Shown: positions 36,390 through 44,716 of the stretch, in pieces
Layout: each line of letters starts with the position of its first letter
How positions within the stretch are numbered: the stretch's first letter is position 1
From: Natrinema amylolyticum
Lineage (GTDB): Archaea > Halobacteriota > Halobacteria > Halobacteriales > Natrialbaceae
Reading direction: 5' to 3'
Assembly: GCF_020515625.1 (NCBI RefSeq)
Contig: NZ_JAIWPJ010000001.1
Span: forward strand, 1,860,001-1,924,000
Length of the DNA stretch: 64,000 nucleotides
Position numbers and translations under genes: made by a program
Notes under the pieces: generated by a model
What the model was told of the DNA's origin: nothing
What the model saw: only the letters and a program-made list of their open reading frames with translations
Databases searched by the model: none

Positions 36390-36752
36390 ATGTGTATGAT
36401 GTGGCAAGACCTGATATTCCTCGCCGGAAGCGTCCTCTCGATCGTGTTCCTCGCGCCGACAGTCCGCGACGCGACGGCGAACATCCCCCTCGGCTCGAGC
36501 GTCCCGTCGATGACCATCGGTGCGATCTATGCAGTCACGTACGCGACGATGGGAATGCAGTTCTCGGCGCTCGGCTCGCTCGGCGTCGCGGTGATGTGGT
36601 CGCTGATCGTTTCCTACCGCTCGCCCGGCCCCCACGACGGCCCCGCAAACGTCGGTCGGTTCTACCGGTCGCTGCTCCGACAGGCGCGACAGACCGTGAG
36701 CGGAACGCCGACCGACGACGAGTACGTCGCGCCCAGTCAATCAGCGGACTGA
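36390..36752 (+). CDS. Small two-helix membrane protein, unknown
   Basis: A 120-residue protein with two or three hydrophobic segments (residues 5-22, 38-58, 60-72) and a hydrophilic C-terminus. Three Met codons near the start (36390, 36396, 36399) are possible. AGTATTTACTC lies 16-26 nt upstream and can serve as a TATA box. No family is recognised, but the coding signal and promoter spacing make it credible. Confidence 0.65.
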   Translation: MCMMWQDLIFLAGSVLSIVFLAPTVRDATANIPLGSSVPSMTIGAIYAVTYATMGMQFSALGSLGVAVMWSLIVSYRSPGPHDGPANVGRFYRSLLRQARQTVSGTPTDDEYVAPSQSAD

Positions 36753-37017
36753 GACCGACTCGCGCGTTCGCTCCTCGAGATCCCTCGTTCTCCGGTTCGG
36801 TTTCGGCCGACGGCCGATCGGTTTCGCTCCGCCGACCGTGTGAAACCGGTGTCTTTGCGGGCAGCGTCTCCGAACACACAGCCACTGGTGCCGCGATCGA
36901 CCGCCGGTATCGAAGGCGGAGAGCGGCGGTGCCGGGACCGTGGAAGCTTTGATCCCGCCGAAAGCTAGTTCACACTATGTACACGCGAGCCCGCGAATTC
37001 GGTGGGGGGGAGTCGCC

Positions 37018-37476
37018 GTGATCGACGACGTCGAGGAACTCCTCGAGGAGATCGGCTTCGATCCGGAGACGAGCGTGTTGACCTATCGGCAGGCGCAGGT
37101 GCTCGCGTTGCGCGAGCGCGACGTCTCGCAGGCCGACATCGCCGATGCCCTCGGTACCTCGCGGGCGAACGTCTCCTCGATCGAGTCCAGCGCCCGCGAG
37201 AACGTGGCGAAGGCCCGCGAGACGGTCGCGTTCGCGGAGGCACTCCGCGCGCCGGTCCGGGTTCGCGTCTCGTCCGGAACCGACCTCTACGACGTTCCAC
37301 AGATGGTCTACGACGCCTGTGACGAGGCCGGCGTCAAGGTCGACCACACCGCACCGGACCTGATGAAGATCGTCAGCGACGCCGCGGGATCGGCGGTCAC
37401 CGGCCGTCAGGTATCGACGCCGCTGATCGTCGGCGTGACGTCGGAGGGCATGGTCCGGGTTCGACATCAAGAGTGA
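37018..37476 (+). CDS. Tfx family DNA-binding protein
   Basis: A 152-residue transcription factor. The N-terminal half is a helix-turn-helix (SVLTYRQAQVLALRERDVSQ, then ADIADALGTSRANVSSIES), and the C-terminal half is the Tfx-type ligand or metal domain. Tfx was defined in Methanothermobacter as a regulator of a molybdenum enzyme operon; the target here is unknown. GTG at 37018 is preferred: it begins the conserved IDDVEELLEE, and a purine-rich GGTGGGGGGGAG lies just upstream. The frame also continues to an ATG at 36940. The 265-nt gap before it holds no gene I can support. Confidence 0.88.
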   Translation: MIDDVEELLEEIGFDPETSVLTYRQAQVLALRERDVSQADIADALGTSRANVSSIESSARENVAKARETVAFAEALRAPVRVRVSSGTDLYDVPQMVYDACDEAGVKVDHTAPDLMKIVSDAAGSAVTGRQVSTPLIVGVTSEGMVRVRHQE

Positions 37477-37505
37477 TCGAAGCGGTGGCGGGGAGGGCGA
37501 CGTCG

Positions 37506-37829
37506 TCAGTGACCGCCCGAGACGAGATTGAGGCCGACGATTCCGACGACGATGAGCGACAGAAACGCGAGCCGGGCGAGGGTCGCGGGTTCGTCGAGCA
37601 GGACGATCCCGAGCGTCGCCGTTCCGACCGCGCCGATTCCGGTCCAGACCGCGTACGCGGTTCCGATGGGCAGGTCCCGGACCGCCCGTGCGAGGAGGAC
37701 CATGCTCAGGAGGAGCGCGACGGCCGTCCCGACCGTCGGTACCGGTCTCGAGAGCCCGTCGGAGTAGTGGAGTCCGATCGCCCACGCGATTTCGAACAGT
37801 CCCGCGACGAACAGGAGCAGCCAAGACAT
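37506..37829 (-). CDS. SMR family exporter (SugE/Gdx type)
   Basis: A 107-residue, four-helix small multidrug resistance protein. The essential glutamate lies in LFEIAWAIGLHYSDG, and that sequence matches the SugE/Gdx branch, whose bacterial members export guanidinium, better than the EmrE branch. It works as an antiparallel dimer. A single gene is present, so a homodimer is expected. No guanidine riboswitch is visible. It is convergent with the Tfx gene. Confidence 0.88.
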   Translation of the reverse strand: MSWLLLFVAGLFEIAWAIGLHYSDGLSRPVPTVGTAVALLLSMVLLARAVRDLPIGTAYAVWTGIGAVGTATLGIVLLDEPATLARLAFLSLIVVGIVGLNLVSGGH

Positions 37830-37946
37830 CGTGGTATCCCGTCCGGCCTCGTCCGTCTATAGTACGGCGATATTCGATCGGCAGTCCGGGCGCGACCGCG
37901 CTCCGAATCCCCGAGTGATTTGTATCCCCCCGCCGTCGCTCCGGAT

Positions 37947-38732
37947 ATGGACTTCGAACTCGACGGCAACAGCGCACTGGTGACCGCCTCCTCGAGCGGC
38001 CTCGGCTTCGCGAGCGCACAGGCGCTCGCCGAGGAGGGCGCGAACGTCGCGATCTGCGGCCGCGACGCGGAGCGGCTCGAAGCGGCCCGCGAGGACCTCG
38101 AAGAGACGGCGACCGGCGAGGTGCTCGCCGTCCAAACGGATCTCACGGACCCCGACGACGTCTCACACCTCGTGAGCGAGACGGTCGACGCCTTCGGCGG
38201 GATCGATCACCTCGTCACGTCCTCGGGCGGCCCGCCGAGTACCACCTTCCTCGAGACCGACGAGCAGGACTGGTACCAGGCCTACGACCTGCTGGTGATG
38301 AGCGTCGTCTGGACGATCGAGGAGACCTACGACCACCTCCTCGACTCCGAGTACGGGACGATCACCTGCATCACCTCTCGCACGGTCCGGGAGGTGGCGG
38401 ACGGCTTGCTACTCTCGAACTCGGTGCGCCGGGGCGTGATCGGCCTCGTCAAGACGGTCTCACGCGAGTTCGCGCCGGAGATCCGGGCTAACGCCGTCCT
38501 CCCGGGAACGATCGAGACGTCCCGAATCGAGGAACTACTCGAGGCCAGAGTCGAACGGGGGACCTACGACGATTACGAGGAAGGACTGACGGCGATGGCA
38601 GACGACATTCCGATGGACCGCATCGGCGATCCGCGAGAGCTCGGCGACGTCGTCGCCTTCCTCTCGAGCCCGCACGCGAGTTTCGTCACCGGAGCGGAGA
38701 TCCCGATCGACGGCGGGCTGCTCCGGAGCTAA
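37947..38732 (+). CDS. SDR-family protein lacking the catalytic Tyr/Lys
   Basis: A 261-residue short-chain dehydrogenase fold with a variant cofactor loop (TASSSGLGFA instead of TGxxxGIG), CGRD, and the C-terminal DGGLLRS. Where active enzymes have YxxxK, it has LLLSNSVRRGVIGL, so tyrosine and lysine are replaced by Ser and Arg. This belongs to a known FabG-like subgroup with LSNSxR whose reaction is unclear. A T6 tract (GTTTTTTAC) just after the stop is a likely terminator. Confidence 0.88.
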   Translation: MDFELDGNSALVTASSSGLGFASAQALAEEGANVAICGRDAERLEAAREDLEETATGEVLAVQTDLTDPDDVSHLVSETVDAFGGIDHLVTSSGGPPSTTFLETDEQDWYQAYDLLVMSVVWTIEETYDHLLDSEYGTITCITSRTVREVADGLLLSNSVRRGVIGLVKTVSREFAPEIRANAVLPGTIETSRIEELLEARVERGTYDDYEEGLTAMADDIPMDRIGDPRELGDVVAFLSSPHASFVTGAEIPIDGGLLRS

Positions 38733-38924
38733 CGCCGTTTTTTACAGTATCGGACGGAGCCTCATCGCCGCTGCCGCCGTAACGCTACTGTCACCGCCGC
38801 TGCCGTAACTTGCCCGCAGTTCCCGCCTGGTTCCGACCGCGAACCGGGTCAGGGCGGTGGCGTGAACTATCCGCTCGAACGACACTTTCAATGCGAAGCG
38901 AGTAGTGACAATAAACTAATCACA

Positions 38925-39827
38925 ATGCCCCCGCTTCGAAACACCCTCGCGGACCTGACCGACGAGCGGTTCCGAACGGCGGTCCTCCTCGGAATCGCGT
39001 CGATTCCGTTCACGGTCGCCCTCTCGTGGGAGTCCGCGCCGACGTCGTTTTCGGTGACGGCCGTCGTCGCCGCCGGGCTGCTCGCCGGCCTCCGCTACGC
39101 CGACCGCTCGGCCGAGAACGGGGACGTCGGCCTGCTCGAGGGGTACCGCTACGGCAAGCGACCGGCCGTGAGCCGCCGGGCCGGTGTGGTCGTCGGGGTC
39201 GTCGGGTCCGTCCCGGCGGTCGGCTGGGCGACCGTTCGCGTGCTCGAACTCGCGTGGACAGTGTCGGGGTGGCGGACCGCGGCCACCGCCGTCGTGCTGC
39301 CGGTCGTCGTCCCGTTCGTTGCCGTGCTCTTCGCGCTGTCGGGCGGGGTCGGCGCGGCCGTCGGGGACTGGCTGGTCGCCCGGATCGATCGGGCTCGAGA
39401 CGAGGTGGCGTCGCGAGCGAATTCGGACTCGGAGGGCGACGTCTCCGGCTGGTGGCGGTGGGTCGCCGCGTACATCGTCTTCGTCCCGACCGTATTGGGC
39501 TACGCCTTCGGCGTCGAGCCCGAGCGCGGTGCCGGACTCGTCCTCTCGGTGCTGGCGCTATTCGTGCTGGTACCGTTCTCCGTCTTCGTCGCCGTCGCGC
39601 TCTTCAAGGACGCGATCACCCTCGGCGAAGTGGGACGAGGCTGGGCGCCCAACTACTGGGCGTACGTCGGCGTGCCGCTCGGCGCCTACGCGGTCGCGTA
39701 TCTGGCGGCGACGATCGGCCAGTCGACGAACCCGTCCGGAGTCGGCGTCTACGCGTTCCTGATCGCGCTCTGGCTCTCGTCGGTCGTCTATCTCGATCAC
39801 CGGCGGCGGTACGTCGACGCGTCGTAG
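38925..39827 (+). CDS. Multi-pass membrane protein, unknown
   Basis: The 300-residue protein has about eight hydrophobic helices in two halves separated by a charged loop (near residues 160-175). I do not recognise the family and see no transporter motif. The ATG at 38925 (MPPLRNTLADL) follows GTGACAATAAACTAATCAC, a short AT-rich element with GTGA/TCAC ends. The gap upstream (38733-38924) holds an imperfect direct repeat (CGCCGCTGCCG, two copies) but no gene. Confidence 0.65.
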   Translation: MPPLRNTLADLTDERFRTAVLLGIASIPFTVALSWESAPTSFSVTAVVAAGLLAGLRYADRSAENGDVGLLEGYRYGKRPAVSRRAGVVVGVVGSVPAVGWATVRVLELAWTVSGWRTAATAVVLPVVVPFVAVLFALSGGVGAAVGDWLVARIDRARDEVASRANSDSEGDVSGWWRWVAAYIVFVPTVLGYAFGVEPERGAGLVLSVLALFVLVPFSVFVAVALFKDAITLGEVGRGWAPNYWAYVGVPLGAYAVAYLAATIGQSTNPSGVGVYAFLIALWLSSVVYLDHRRRYVDAS

Positions 39828-39878
39828 TTCGGTATTCCCGCGCCGCTGCTCTCGCGCCGTCGACCGCCGCGCCGAGGC

Positions 39879-40721
39879 TCAGTCGGCCGAGATCTCGCAG
39901 GTCCCCTCGTAGGCCACGTCCGAGACGGACTCGATCTCGGGATCGTCGCCACAGACCGGACACGCCGGGTTCGGCTGGACGGGGACTTCCTCGAAGCTCA
40001 TGTCCATCGCGTCGTACATGAGGAGCCGCCCCTCGAGCAGCTCGCCCTTCCCGAGGAGGTACTTGACGACCTCGGTGGCCTGGATGCAGCCGACGGTGCC
40101 GGGGAGGACGCCGAGGACGCCGGTCGTGGCGCAGTCGGGGACGGTGCCCGGCTCGGGCGCTTCCGGGAAGACACAGCGGTAGCAGGGCGGTGAGCGGTCG
40201 CTGTCCTCCCCGCGCTCATTGGTGAAGGACGTGATCTGTCCTTCGAAGCGGTAGATCGCACCGTGGAACAGCGGCGTCTCGGTGAGGACGCAGTGGTCGT
40301 TGAGCAGGTAGCGGGTGGCGAAGTTGTCGCTGGCGTCGAGAACGACGTCGTATTCGGTGACGAGGTCGTCGACGGTGTCGGCCGTGACGCGGGTCTCGTG
40401 GGTCTCGACGTCGATGTCGGGATTTAGTGCCGCGACGTAATCGGCCGCGCTGTCGACCTTCGGTCGCCCCACGTCGGCGTCGCCGTGGACGATCTGGCGT
40501 TGCAGGTTCGACCGCTCGACCACGTCGTCGTCGACGATTCCCAATCGGCCCACCCCGGCCGCGGCGAGATACTGGATCGCCGGCGATCCCAGACCGCCCG
40601 CGCCGACGACCAGGACCGAGCCCTCGAGCAACCGTTGCTGGCCCTCGGGGCCGATCTCGTCCATGATGACGTGCCTCGAGTACCGATCGAGTTGGGTCGC
40701 GTTCAGGCGCAGGTCGCTCAT
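39879..40721 (-). CDS. ubaA: UbaA, E1-like SAMP/sulfur-carrier activating enzyme
   Basis: UbaA adenylates the C-terminus of ubiquitin-like SAMP proteins for protein conjugation, tRNA thiolation and molybdopterin synthesis. The 280-residue protein has the ATP site GAGGLGSP (residues 40-47), SNLQRQ, and the likely catalytic Cys197 in PDCATTGVLG. Zinc is bound by CYRC (180-183) and CPVC near the C-terminus. ATG at 40721 begins MSDLRLNATQLDRYSRH, the typical opening. SAMP-tagged proteins can be substrates of the PAN-proteasome, whose ATPase is encoded 37 kb away. Confidence 0.93.
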   Translation of the reverse strand: MSDLRLNATQLDRYSRHVIMDEIGPEGQQRLLEGSVLVVGAGGLGSPAIQYLAAAGVGRLGIVDDDVVERSNLQRQIVHGDADVGRPKVDSAADYVAALNPDIDVETHETRVTADTVDDLVTEYDVVLDASDNFATRYLLNDHCVLTETPLFHGAIYRFEGQITSFTNERGEDSDRSPPCYRCVFPEAPEPGTVPDCATTGVLGVLPGTVGCIQATEVVKYLLGKGELLEGRLLMYDAMDMSFEEVPVQPNPACPVCGDDPEIESVSDVAYEGTCEISAD

Positions 40722-40873
40722 ACCTGCCCGTTCGTGCGAGAGCGAGAAAAGTCCGCGGGTCGAACCGATCCGTCGACTGGTTTGGTGGGGGAACGCGACG
40801 ACGGATCGATTCCGTGGTCGCCGGAACGACGCGTGGCTGCGGAGAGGTGGCAGGATCTTCACTGACCCAACGA

Positions 40874-40880
40874 TTTAATA
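40874..40880 (+). promoter_or_regulatory. TATA box of the HVO_0416-like gene
   Basis: TTTAATA lies 24-30 nt before the ATG at 40904, exactly right for a leaderless haloarchaeal transcript. Confidence 0.6.
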
Positions 40881-40903
40881 GTGTGGTGTACGTTCACACA
40901 CCT

Positions 40904-41089
40904 ATGGCAACCTCACCCAATGATGCCGGTGACGACGTCATCGATCAATTCCTGGCCGATCGCGGTCACTCGGTCGAACGAGTAGGGTGGGAGCAGGAGT
41001 ATAATAAGAAGCAATGTCCCGACTGTGGCGGTCTCCACGACACGTCGGCCAGCTCCTGTACCGTCTGCGGGTGGGAACCAGCGCCCTGA
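40904..41089 (+). CDS. HVO_0416-like zinc-finger protein
   Basis: A 61-residue protein with CPDC (about 38-41) and CTVC (about 52-55), so one zinc ribbon, preceded by an acidic helical N-terminus (DVIDQFLADRGHSVERVGWE). I recognise it as the HVO_0416 family of haloarchaeal small zinc-finger proteins. The ATG at 40904 is set by the TATA box. Confidence 0.88.
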   Translation: MATSPNDAGDDVIDQFLADRGHSVERVGWEQEYNKKQCPDCGGLHDTSASSCTVCGWEPAP

Positions 41090-41200
41090 CGCGCGGTCGT
41101 TGCGGAGGCGACTCCCGACGGCCCGTCCCTGACCTTTGCGGCCCGTTCTGAACGAGACACCGTCCCCTCGAGCGATTTGTATCTATACTGATCCGACACA

Positions 41201-41210
41201 ATTATAATGC
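41201..41210 (+). promoter_or_regulatory. TATA-like element of the 53-codon zinc-finger gene
   Basis: ATTATAATGC lies 30-39 nt before the ATG at 41240, in an AT-rich stretch (41180-41225) that stands out from its neighbours. Confidence 0.45.
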
Positions 41211-41239
41211 ATTACTGACCATATCCGGGTGAGAAGAAC

Positions 41240-41398
41240 ATGCCGGAATGCCAGAACTGCGGCGCGTTCGTCACGGACGCGTACGCCCGGGTATTTACCC
41301 CCCGCGATGTCGACGAACCGCGCGTCTGTCCGGACTGTCAGGACAAGATTCGCGACGGTGCTGACGTCAGAGACGCCCGCTCTCCACGCGATCCCTGA
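41240..41398 (+). CDS. Tiny zinc-finger protein (DUF7563-like)
   Basis: The 52-residue protein reads MPECQNCGAFVTDAYARVF at its start and has a second pair CPDC near residues 30-33. The two CxxC pairs about 23 residues apart make one zinc finger. I recall this type as DUF7563. It ends 62 nt before the helicase gene, on the same strand. A similar but shorter protein lies at 59567. Confidence 0.8.
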   Translation: MPECQNCGAFVTDAYARVFTPRDVDEPRVCPDCQDKIRDGADVRDARSPRDP

Positions 41399-41460
41399 CC
41401 CCGATTTCTGTCGACGAAAACCCACGTCACTTATGGGTGTCGCGCTCTTGTTCAGCTACA

Positions 41461-43338
41461 ATGACTACGACGGACACGACGGTTACCCGCCTATTTGGTG
41501 GTCCGGGAAGCGGGAAGACGACCGCCCTTCTCGACCGCGTCGAGGAAATCCTCGAGCAGGACGGCGTCACCTTTCGCGACATTCTCGTCGTCTCGTACAC
41601 GCGAGCGGCGGCCCAGGAGGTTCGGGAACGCCTCGCCGAACGACTCGACGAGAGCCCGCGTGCGCTGCAGGGCAACGTCTGTACGATGCACGCCAAGGCC
41701 TACGAGCTGCTCGATCTCTCTCGAAGCGACGTCATCGGCGAATCCGACAAAGAGGAGTTCTGCGACGAGTACGGCATCGAGTACGAGGACGAGTATTCGG
41801 GTGCCGGCCGCCGGACCGCCCGGTCGACGACCATCGGCAACAAGGTCATCGCGACCAGCCAGTGGCTTCAGCGGACCAGCCGTGAGGTAACCGACTGGTA
41901 CGACGTCCCCTTCCAGTGGGACGAAGAGGAAGTCCGTCTCCCGCCCGAAATCGACCCCAACGCCCAGGAGGGCAACAAGTACACGCCGACCTGGCCCAGC
42001 GACGACGACCGGATCGATGTCCCCGAAGCGATCCGCGCGTGGCGCTCCTACAAGGGCGAACACGGCAAGATCGGCTTCGCCGACATGCTCGAGCGAGTCG
42101 AGCAGCGCTCGCTGCTGCCGAGCGTCGACTATCTGGTGATCGACGAGTTTCAGGACATCACCACGCTGCAGTACGACGTTTACGAGGAGTGGAAGCCCCA
42201 CATGGAGCAGGTCCTGATCGCCGGCGACGACGACCAGGTCGTCTACTCCTGGCAGGGTGCCGATCCCGCACTCCTGCTCGAGGAGGAGGTCGACGAGGAC
42301 GTCATTCTCCCGAACTCCTATCGGCTGCCGTCGAACGTGCTCAACGCGGTCAACAAGGAGATCCGCCACATCGATCAGCGCCAGGACAAGGACCTCAAGC
42401 CGCGCACGGAGGGCGGTGCCGTCGAGGCCCAGACGAACGGATCGATGCTCGACGTGGTCCGGATGGTTCGCCGCACGCTCGTCGGAGGCGACGGCACCGT
42501 GATGGTGCTGTTCCGAGCACGGTACCAGATGTTCCAGTTCATCGATGAGTTCATCACCGAGGGCGTTCCGTTCACGTCGCTGACCGACCAGCGGATGTGG
42601 ACCGACCGGCTCACGCAGTACGTCCGCGCCGTCGAGGCCATCGACGCCGGCGATGACGTCACCGGCCTGCAGGCCCGGCGACTCGCCGACATGCTTCAGG
42701 AGTCGGCCTTCGGCACCGAGGACCGCGACGATCTCTTCGACGAGATCGACGACCGACAGGAGGAAACCGGCATCGAGGACTTAGAAGACCTCATGATCCC
42801 CGCCGAGGTCGTCGAGGATCACGCCCCGTTCATGCCCGGCCCCGAGTCGGCCGCCGACATGCTCCGGAAGGTCACTAACTTCCAGAAGAAGAGCGTCCGC
42901 TCCTACTTTGCGATCGGCGAGTATCAGGGGATGGACACCGACCGCGTCCGCGTCGGCACGATCCACTCCGCGAAGGGCCGCGAGGCCGACCACGTCCTCG
43001 TCGGCACGGATCTCACCGAAAAGGTCGTCGAGCAGATGGTCGCTACCGTCGACGACCCCGAGGACATTCCCGGCTGCGAGGAGTTCACCAAGACCACCTC
43101 GCCGGTCCCGGTGCTGACTGACAACGAACGCCGCGTCTTCTACGTCGGAATGTCTCGGGCCCGCGAACGACTCGTTCTCCTCGAGAACCTCGTCGACGGC
43201 GCGCCGACGCTGCCGATCGACGTCCTGCTCAAGAATCGGCTCACCGATTCGACCCTCGAGGAACTGATCGAGCAGGCCCAGGAACCCGTCCCCGACGCGG
43301 ACGCGGACGAGGTCGAACCCGAAGCCGAAGCGCCGTGA
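41461..43338 (+). CDS. UvrD/Rep-type superfamily I helicase
   Basis: A 625-residue SF1 DNA helicase. Motif I is GGPGSGKTTALL near residue 13, motif II VIDEFQD, motif III GDDDQVVYSWQGA, motif V region TIHSAKGREADHV and motif VI YVGMSRARERLVLL. The length and layout resemble a compact UvrD-like ATPase of haloarchaea, with an acidic C-terminal tail. The ATG at 41461 (MTTTDTTVTRLFGG) is used. Its TGA overlaps the GTG start of the M24-like gene, so the two are translationally coupled. Confidence 0.92.
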   Translation: MTTTDTTVTRLFGGPGSGKTTALLDRVEEILEQDGVTFRDILVVSYTRAAAQEVRERLAERLDESPRALQGNVCTMHAKAYELLDLSRSDVIGESDKEEFCDEYGIEYEDEYSGAGRRTARSTTIGNKVIATSQWLQRTSREVTDWYDVPFQWDEEEVRLPPEIDPNAQEGNKYTPTWPSDDDRIDVPEAIRAWRSYKGEHGKIGFADMLERVEQRSLLPSVDYLVIDEFQDITTLQYDVYEEWKPHMEQVLIAGDDDQVVYSWQGADPALLLEEEVDEDVILPNSYRLPSNVLNAVNKEIRHIDQRQDKDLKPRTEGGAVEAQTNGSMLDVVRMVRRTLVGGDGTVMVLFRARYQMFQFIDEFITEGVPFTSLTDQRMWTDRLTQYVRAVEAIDAGDDVTGLQARRLADMLQESAFGTEDRDDLFDEIDDRQEETGIEDLEDLMIPAEVVEDHAPFMPGPESAADMLRKVTNFQKKSVRSYFAIGEYQGMDTDRVRVGTIHSAKGREADHVLVGTDLTEKVVEQMVATVDDPEDIPGCEEFTKTTSPVPVLTDNERRVFYVGMSRARERLVLLENLVDGAPTLPIDVLLKNRLTDSTLEELIEQAQEPVPDADADEVEPEAEAP

Positions 43339-44498
43339 CCGGTGGGAACGGCGGTGTTACGGACGGGGACCGAGTCGATGACAACGCTTCGTTTCACCGC
43401 GAGCGACGCGACCACGCGGCCGGCGTCGTGTCGGCCGTCCTCGACGAACGCGGTGCGACCGCGTTCGTCCACGTCGGGGCCGATCGCGATCCGGGGATCC
43501 GGTACGGTCGCCCGACGGACTCGTCCGGCCTCACTGCGATCGCGTACGACGGCGCCGAAAGCGAGTGGCTCGTCCGATCGGCGGGCGACGACGCGAGCGG
43601 CCACCCCGCCGAGCGCCTCGCGTCGGCTCTCGTCGACCGCGGGCTCGAGGGCACAGTTTTGACCCCGCCGCGAGTCCCACACGACGCCGCGCTCTACCTC
43701 GAGGGGGCGGGCTTCGAACTGGCGTCGACGGACGCCCTCGAGCGGGCGCGAGCGACGAAGACGGACGGCGAACGGGAGCGGATCGCGGCCGCCCAGCGAG
43801 CAGCGAGCGCCGGGATTCGGCAAGCGGCGTCGATCCTCGCCGGCGCGACGGTCGTCGACGGGCGGCTCGCGGTCGGCGGCGGAGACGGGACCGAGAGCGA
43901 GCCGCTGACGCCCGCTCGACTCCGGACCGCGATCGACGAGGCGATCGTCGGCGCGGGCGCGTTTCCGGCCGGCAACACCGCCGTCGATCCCGACTCGAGC
44001 CGGGACTCCGAGACGGACGCCCCGCTCCGGCCGGGCGAACCGATCGTTCTCGAGGCCGTCCCCCGCGGGCCGGCCGGCTACTACGGCGGCCTCGTTCGGA
44101 CGCTCGTCGTCGACAGCGACGGCGGCCGGGAGCGGCGAGTCCACGTCGCCGTCACGCAGTCGTTCCGATCCGCGCGATCGATGCTGACCGCCGGGACGGA
44201 ATCGGTGACCGCCGTCGAAGCCGACCTCGAGGCGGAGGTCCGCTCGTTCGGCTTCGCCGAGGGCGACGCGATCGAAACCGAGGTATCAGGTGTCGGACTC
44301 GAGCCCCGCGAGCGACCGATCGACGGCGGCGACGACGTCGGTCCCGGAGCCGTGGTGCGACTCGACGTGGCCGGCCAGGTCGAGGCGGACACCCGGATCC
44401 GGATCGCCGACGTGCTGGCGATAAACGACGCGGGCGAGCGCCCCGACCGGCTCGCTGCGCCGTCGCAATCGCTCGAGCCGACCGCGCTGCTCGACTGA
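43335..44498 (+). CDS. M24-fold protein without metal ligands
   Basis: The 387-residue protein has the creatinase/Xaa-Pro peptidase layout: an N-terminal domain (1-145) and a pita-bread domain recognisable by KTDGERERIAAAQRAA, PAGNTAVDP, PRGPAGYYGGLVRT and VSGVGLEPRE. The five usual ligands (Asp, Asp, His, Glu, Glu) are not at their places: the first Asp is Glu, the second Gly, the His position reads VSGVG. It is probably not a metallopeptidase. It starts with GTG inside the helicase stop (GTGA). Confidence 0.8.
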   Translation: MTGGNGGVTDGDRVDDNASFHRERRDHAAGVVSAVLDERGATAFVHVGADRDPGIRYGRPTDSSGLTAIAYDGAESEWLVRSAGDDASGHPAERLASALVDRGLEGTVLTPPRVPHDAALYLEGAGFELASTDALERARATKTDGERERIAAAQRAASAGIRQAASILAGATVVDGRLAVGGGDGTESEPLTPARLRTAIDEAIVGAGAFPAGNTAVDPDSSRDSETDAPLRPGEPIVLEAVPRGPAGYYGGLVRTLVVDSDGGRERRVHVAVTQSFRSARSMLTAGTESVTAVEADLEAEVRSFGFAEGDAIETEVSGVGLEPRERPIDGGDDVGPGAVVRLDVAGQVEADTRIRIADVLAINDAGERPDRLAAPSQSLEPTALLD

Positions 44499-44579
44499 TT
44501 TTTCGGAGAATACTCGAGTACCGATAGAGTGGCCACTGAGCCGCACAAATACTACCAAAGACGGGGATTGCTTGTGCTG

Positions 44580-44690
44580 ACAGCAGGGAATCGCCACGCC
44601 GTCCCCAACCGATTCGCTCGCACGGAATCGGACCGTAGTTCGCTATCGGCTCACTGCGGCCCAGCGCGCGCAACTGCACGCGATCCAATG
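44580..44690. repeat. Dispersed repeat, copy A (short)
   Basis: CAGGGAATCGCCACGCCGTCCCC starts near 44584 and continues CAACCGATTCGCTCG. The same core occurs near 51698 and 63110. A later part (CAGCGCGCGCAACTGCA) resembles CAGCGCGCGCCACCGCA of copy C. It looks like a deleted version of the longer copies and fills the gap between the M24-like gene and the next membrane gene. Confidence 0.6.
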
Positions 44691-44716
44691 GCGAGAGTAC
44701 CACACCTCTTCTCGCC

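Noticed and set aside
38755-38815. Direct repeat CGCCGCTGCCG in the gap before the membrane gene as an element
   Set aside because: Only two imperfect low-complexity copies; no match to the other repeats of the window.
1725-40721. PAN and UbaA as one locus-level ubiquitin-like degradation island
   Set aside because: The two genes are 37 kb apart with unrelated genes between; their functional link is known biology, not a feature of this region.
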